From NCBI RefSeq assembly GCF_034422975.1, contig NZ_CP139873.1:2666001-2730000 (forward strand): DNA of 64,000 nucleotides, read 5' to 3'. A program made the position numbers and the translations under genes. Positions 61,219 through 64,000 of this stretch are shown piece by piece. The notes below the pieces were generated by a model. That model searched no databases. It saw only the letters and a program-made list of their open reading frames with translations, and had not been told where the DNA came from. Source of the stretch: Idiomarina sp. PL1-037 (lineage in GTDB: Bacteria > Pseudomonadota > Gammaproteobacteria > Enterobacterales > Alteromonadaceae). Each line of letters opens with the position of its first letter. Positions within the stretch are counted from its first letter, which is position 1.

Positions 61219-61845
61219 ATGCTCTACTTCACTGTCACCCGACATTAAGTCAAAAGCTCTGAGTTCGGTACCGGTTTCATCCAGACACCGGCGTAAAACA
61301 CTGGCAACATCTTCACGTGGCACTGAACCTGGTGCCAACGATTCACCAACAACCACTTTACCGGTTGCTTCTTCGTCGGTTAATGCTCCCGGACGCACAA
61401 TGGTCCAGTTAAGTTTGGTGCGCATTAACTCGCGGTCGGCATAATGCTTGGCGGCATAGTAAGGAAGCAGGGCTTCAGCCCAGTTCTCACGATTATTCGA
61501 CTGCCAGGCACTGACCATAACAAAACGTTTTACGCCCACAGATTCGGCCGCTTCCATTGTTTTCACTGCACCGTCTAAGTCGACTAATAAGGTTTTATCG
61601 TCACCGGAGCTTCCACCTGAGCCTGCGGTAAATACCACAGCATCAACGCCCTGAAGCAGTTCTTCCAATTTTGAGACGGAGCCTTCTAAATCACCTAATT
61701 TGGCCGTAACTCCGCGGTCTTCCCAGGCTTTTTGCTGTTCTTCCTTGCGCACCACCGCAATCACTTCATGCGTTTTTGCGTGCTGCATCTGTTCAACTAA
61801 ATGCTGACCAATTTTTCCATTTGCGCCTATAACTGCTACTTTCAT
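61189..61845 (-). CDS. NAD(P)-binding NmrA/SDR-a5-like oxidoreductase
   Basis: 218 aa from the second ATG (61845), 6 bases after AGGAGG; ATG 61848 is adjacent. Rossmann motif VAVIGANGKIGQHLVEQM, then FTAGSGGSSGDDKTLLVDLDGAVK, RFVMVSAWQSNN and YYAAKHYADRELM (Tyr/Lys pair), as in atypical SDR proteins of the YwnB/NmrA type. Could be a quinone or flavin reductase or a redox sensor; substrate unknown. Confidence 0.82.
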   Translation of the reverse strand: MKVAVIGANGKIGQHLVEQMQHAKTHEVIAVVRKEEQQKAWEDRGVTAKLGDLEGSVSKLEELLQGVDAVVFTAGSGGSSGDDKTLLVDLDGAVKTMEAAESVGVKRFVMVSAWQSNNRENWAEALLPYYAAKHYADRELMRTKLNWTIVRPGALTDEEATGKVVVGESLAPGSVPREDVASVLRRCLDETGTELRAFDLMSGDSEVEHSLQSMKEMA

Positions 61846-61931
61846 CATCGACCTCCTTAAGTATTTCATTGTCTGAGCTTACGTAACATAAGCTTAGTTT
61901 AGATCGCTCACTAGCGCCGATTTACAGGCAC

Positions 61932-61960
61932 AAAAAAAGGCAACCCGAGGGTTGCCCTTT
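61932..61960 (-). terminator. terminator of the cold-shock gene
   Basis: Minus strand GGGCAACCC-TC-GGGTTGCC followed by TTTTTTT: 8-bp GC-rich stem, tight loop, U run, 20 bases after the stop. Confidence 0.9.
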
Positions 61961-61979
61961 TAGACTTCGAGGCGCGTAA

Positions 61980-62189
61980 TTACAGCGCTACGATGTTCTC
62001 AGCCTGAGGACCTTTAGGGCCTTGAGTTACTGCGAACTCAACGCGCTGGCCTTCAGTTAAGGTTTTAAAACCGTCGCTAGAAATAGCGCTGAAATGTGCG
62101 AAAACGTCTGCGCCGTTCTCACGTTCGATGAAACCGAAGCCTTTTGCTTCGTTAAACCATTTTACTGAACCAGTAATTTTATCAGACAT
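61980..62189 (-). CDS. CspA-family cold-shock protein
   Basis: 69 aa from ATG 62189 (GGAAG upstream; MSDKITGSVKWFNEAKG is the family start; a longer frame from 62225 is rejected). RNP1 KGFGFI and RNP2 DVFAHF are intact in a five-strand OB fold that binds single-stranded RNA/DNA. Which CspA paralogue cannot be said. Flanked by a strong terminator and a long leader. Confidence 0.95.
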   Translation of the reverse strand: MSDKITGSVKWFNEAKGFGFIERENGADVFAHFSAISSDGFKTLTEGQRVEFAVTQGPKGPQAENIVAL

Positions 62190-62346
62190 AATATATCTTC
62201 CTGTAAATTTTAAGTATTTGGTCATTCAGACCGATGATGCGGGTAAAAATAAGAACTTAGAACTACAGGACGATGGTATTAATAATAATAGGTCAACGAA
62301 GTGGAGTATTTTAACTAACTGTCTTTCTATCTATCCGACCCAATGG

Positions 62347-62374
62347 AGTCTACGCTTATTCCACTGTGAGTCAA
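62347..62374 (-). promoter_or_regulatory. probable promoter of the cold-shock gene with long 5' leader
   Basis: Minus strand TTGACT, 16-base spacer, TAGACT resembles a sigma-70 promoter. Transcription from near 62340 would leave a ~150-base untranslated leader before ATG 62189, as in E. coli cspA whose long leader acts as thermosensor. Confidence 0.5.
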
Positions 62375-62404
62375 ACGATTTATCAAGTTATTTTCATAAT
62401 ACAT

Positions 62405-63793
62405 TCAAGCACCATTTTCTTCAGCCCAGACAATACGGTTGCGACCTTCTCGCTTAGCCTTATACAGCGCTTGATCCGCTCTTCTGTAGATACTAGAAAC
62501 ATCATCTTCTGGTCGGCTTTCTGACGCACCAACACTTACCGTTGGATTAATAATTTCACCCGAGTCCAGGGTAATTACCGTTTCCTCAACCGCCGAGCGC
62601 ACCCTTTCCAGTACTTGCGCGGCACTTTCATGGTCAGCATAAGCAAGCACAACCATAAATTCTTCACCACCTACCCGAACGACACTATCACTGCTACGAA
62701 CCGCCGCTGACATGGCTTCAGAGCCAGTAATCAATACCCTGTCACCAATATCGTGACCATAAGTATCGTTAATCGTTTTAAAGTGATCGAAGTCGATAAC
62801 TGAAACAACAAAACCCTGCTCACCATTTTGCCGGGTTAAACCCTGCTCCAGTATTTCCATACCAGCCGAGCGATTTTTTAACCCAGTTAATGCATCAGTA
62901 TAAGCAATTAAAGCCATATCGTCCCGCTCCCGGATTAAATCTGAACGCACTTTCTGTTCGGCAATAACAGTTTCCAGGGCGGTGCCCATCATTCGTACAA
63001 TTTCAACCTCAAGCTCAGTAAAAGGTTCAGCTCTTTTGCTTTTTCGGGCGAAACCTAGCACTCCCCAAACCTGATCATCGATAATTAGCGGCGCACCGAT
63101 ATAACTCTCCAGACCGTAAGTTTGATAACTTGCGTGCTCTTTGAAACGTGAATCTCTTGAGGCATCGTTAGTGAATATTAAATGGTTTGCCTTAAGCACA
63201 ACGGAGCAATAGGTGGTTGCCAGCGGTAGCTGCGCTCCGGCGGAGAAGTCCATTTTCGCGCTTTGCACCCATTCAATGGTATAGATACCGTTTTGTATGG
63301 AACTCGCTGTACCTATATCAACTCCTAAATACTCAACACCCACTTTTAATAGTTCATCAATAGAGGCTGGGTCAATGCGCCGCCCCCGCTTGTGAATGAC
63401 TTCATGGAGAGTACGCATAACATCAACTGAAGCATAATAGCTACTGACATCCTCAATAAGCTCATAAATTCCAATAACACGACCTTGCTCATCCGTTTCA
63501 GGTAGGTAACGAATATCTAAAAAGTTCTTGCGGCCGTTACGAAAAGTGACAGAATCTGAAAATTCCATTTTTTTGCCGGTAGCAAAAACATAGTCGTGAT
63601 TCGGTTTTATGCGTTGATAAGACTCTTCGCTCAGTACATCGGTTAATGGCTTGCCTAGCATTTCCTCTGGAGTCAGGTCAAAAAACCCTGCATAGGACCC
63701 ATTTACAAAACGGAAAAGTCTTGCTCTGTCGATATAAGCCACCATTGTTGGCAGCTGTTCAATAATTCTATGGGTAATATGATGCTTTTTCAT
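62405..63793 (-). CDS. PAS-GAF-GGDEF diguanylate cyclase
   Basis: 462 aa, soluble. PAS domain (about 10-125: RFVNGSYAGFFDLTPEEMLGKPL region at 26-48), GAF domain (about 145-285: SYIGAPLIIDDQVWGVLGFARKS), then GGDEF (about 300-460) with DALTGLKNRS, DFDHFKTINDTYGHDIGD, and active-site GGEEF. An RSSD inhibitory site lies five residues before it, so product feedback is expected. Makes cyclic di-GMP from GTP. GAGG precedes ATG 63793. Confidence 0.93.
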   Translation of the reverse strand: MKKHHITHRIIEQLPTMVAYIDRARLFRFVNGSYAGFFDLTPEEMLGKPLTDVLSEESYQRIKPNHDYVFATGKKMEFSDSVTFRNGRKNFLDIRYLPETDEQGRVIGIYELIEDVSSYYASVDVMRTLHEVIHKRGRRIDPASIDELLKVGVEYLGVDIGTASSIQNGIYTIEWVQSAKMDFSAGAQLPLATTYCSVVLKANHLIFTNDASRDSRFKEHASYQTYGLESYIGAPLIIDDQVWGVLGFARKSKRAEPFTELEVEIVRMMGTALETVIAEQKVRSDLIRERDDMALIAYTDALTGLKNRSAGMEILEQGLTRQNGEQGFVVSVIDFDHFKTINDTYGHDIGDRVLITGSEAMSAAVRSSDSVVRVGGEEFMVVLAYADHESAAQVLERVRSAVEETVITLDSGEIINPTVSVGASESRPEDDVSSIYRRADQALYKAKREGRNRIVWAEENGA

Positions 63794-63875
63794 AAGGCCT
63801 CATCACTTTCAGTTCGACAGAAGACGCAGCTTTAAGTAATTCACTATCAGTAATAGTTTAGCAACAACTTAGACT

Positions 63876-64000
63876 TTAAGTTGTCAAGATTCCTTTAAAA
63901 AATTCAGCACCTTTACGTCGGGCAAATTCAATATTGCGCTCAGGAATCGATTCAGGGTCATCATAATTTTCCAGCGCCTCTTCAATGCTGGCCTCGCGCA
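63876..64000 (-). CDS. C-terminal fragment of an unidentified protein (cut by window edge)
   Basis: An open frame enters from the right edge and ends at TAA 63876-63878. The 41 visible residues (…ASIEEALENYDDPESIPERN then IEFARRKGAEFFKGILTT) are charged and helical. An 8-base inverted repeat (ACAACTTA/TAAGTTGT, 63864-63884) surrounds the stop and may aid termination. Too short to identify. Confidence 0.55.
   Translation of the reverse strand, partial: REASIEEALENYDDPESIPERNIEFARRKGAEFFKGILTT

Noticed and set aside
1..64000. CRISPR arrays, rRNA, tRNA, insertion sequences, phage genes
   Set aside because: Looked for on both strands; no regular repeats, cloverleaf-like sequences, transposases, integrases or phage structural genes were seen.

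Overview
The window looks like a chromosome segment of a marine gammaproteobacterium of the order Alteromonadales, most likely Idiomarina or a close relative. This is inferred from three things. The protein sequences have the gammaproteobacterial type throughout. Several gene orders match that group: mrcA / pilMNOPQ-aroK-aroB-damX-dam, yihY-dtd-yiiD, argS-ftsN-hslVU, priA / rpmE and metJ / metL. The emphasis on amino-acid catabolism (a full histidine-utilisation set) also fits. No rRNA, tRNA, CRISPR array, prophage or transposase was seen.

Layout. 0-6.4 kb: a truncated exported protein, a tandem solute-binding-like periplasmic protein, trmL, fieF, and an operon cpxR-cpxA-pldB. 6.5-10.8 kb: nitrogen control glnA-glnL-glnG, with a sigma-54 promoter, NtrC operators and an inter-gene hairpin readable in the DNA, then typA on the other strand. 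12.7-19.1 kb: small membrane, regulatory and redox genes, then yihY-dtd-yiiD. 19.1-25.9 kb: the histidine-degradation genes hutC-hutU-hutH, divergent hutI, and hutG translationally coupled to rraA. 26-36.6 kb: a membrane GGDEF/EAL protein and mostly housekeeping genes (hslVU, ftsN, argS, priA, rpmE, malic enzyme). 36.6-52.9 kb: metJ/metL, mrcA, a compact pilus/competence secretin operon, aroK-aroB-damX-dam, elaA-rsmJ, a peroxiredoxin and a flavoprotein.

53-57 kb is the only region with an accessory look. It is AT-richer to the eye and holds an N5-(carboxyethyl)ornithine synthase-like dehydrogenase, five small (33-74 aa) mostly membrane proteins, and a stand-alone homoserine dehydrogenase preceded by strong MetJ boxes. 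57-64 kb carries outer-membrane phospholipase A, a TonB-dependent receptor with a Fur box, a LysR regulator, an NmrA-like oxidoreductase, a cold-shock protein with a long leader, a PAS-GAF-GGDEF diguanylate cyclase, and a truncated gene at the edge.

How the parts work together. Histidine is degraded to glutamate under HutC, which links to glutamine synthetase under NtrBC. MetJ probably controls two homoserine dehydrogenases (MetL and the orphan). Cpx, the phospholipases PldA and PldB, PBP1A, FtsN and DamX form an envelope theme. I found no clear undescribed multi-gene system. The strongest leads are the MetJ-controlled orphan homoserine dehydrogenase, the structured hslVU leader, the apparent PilO-PilP fusion and the small-protein cluster.
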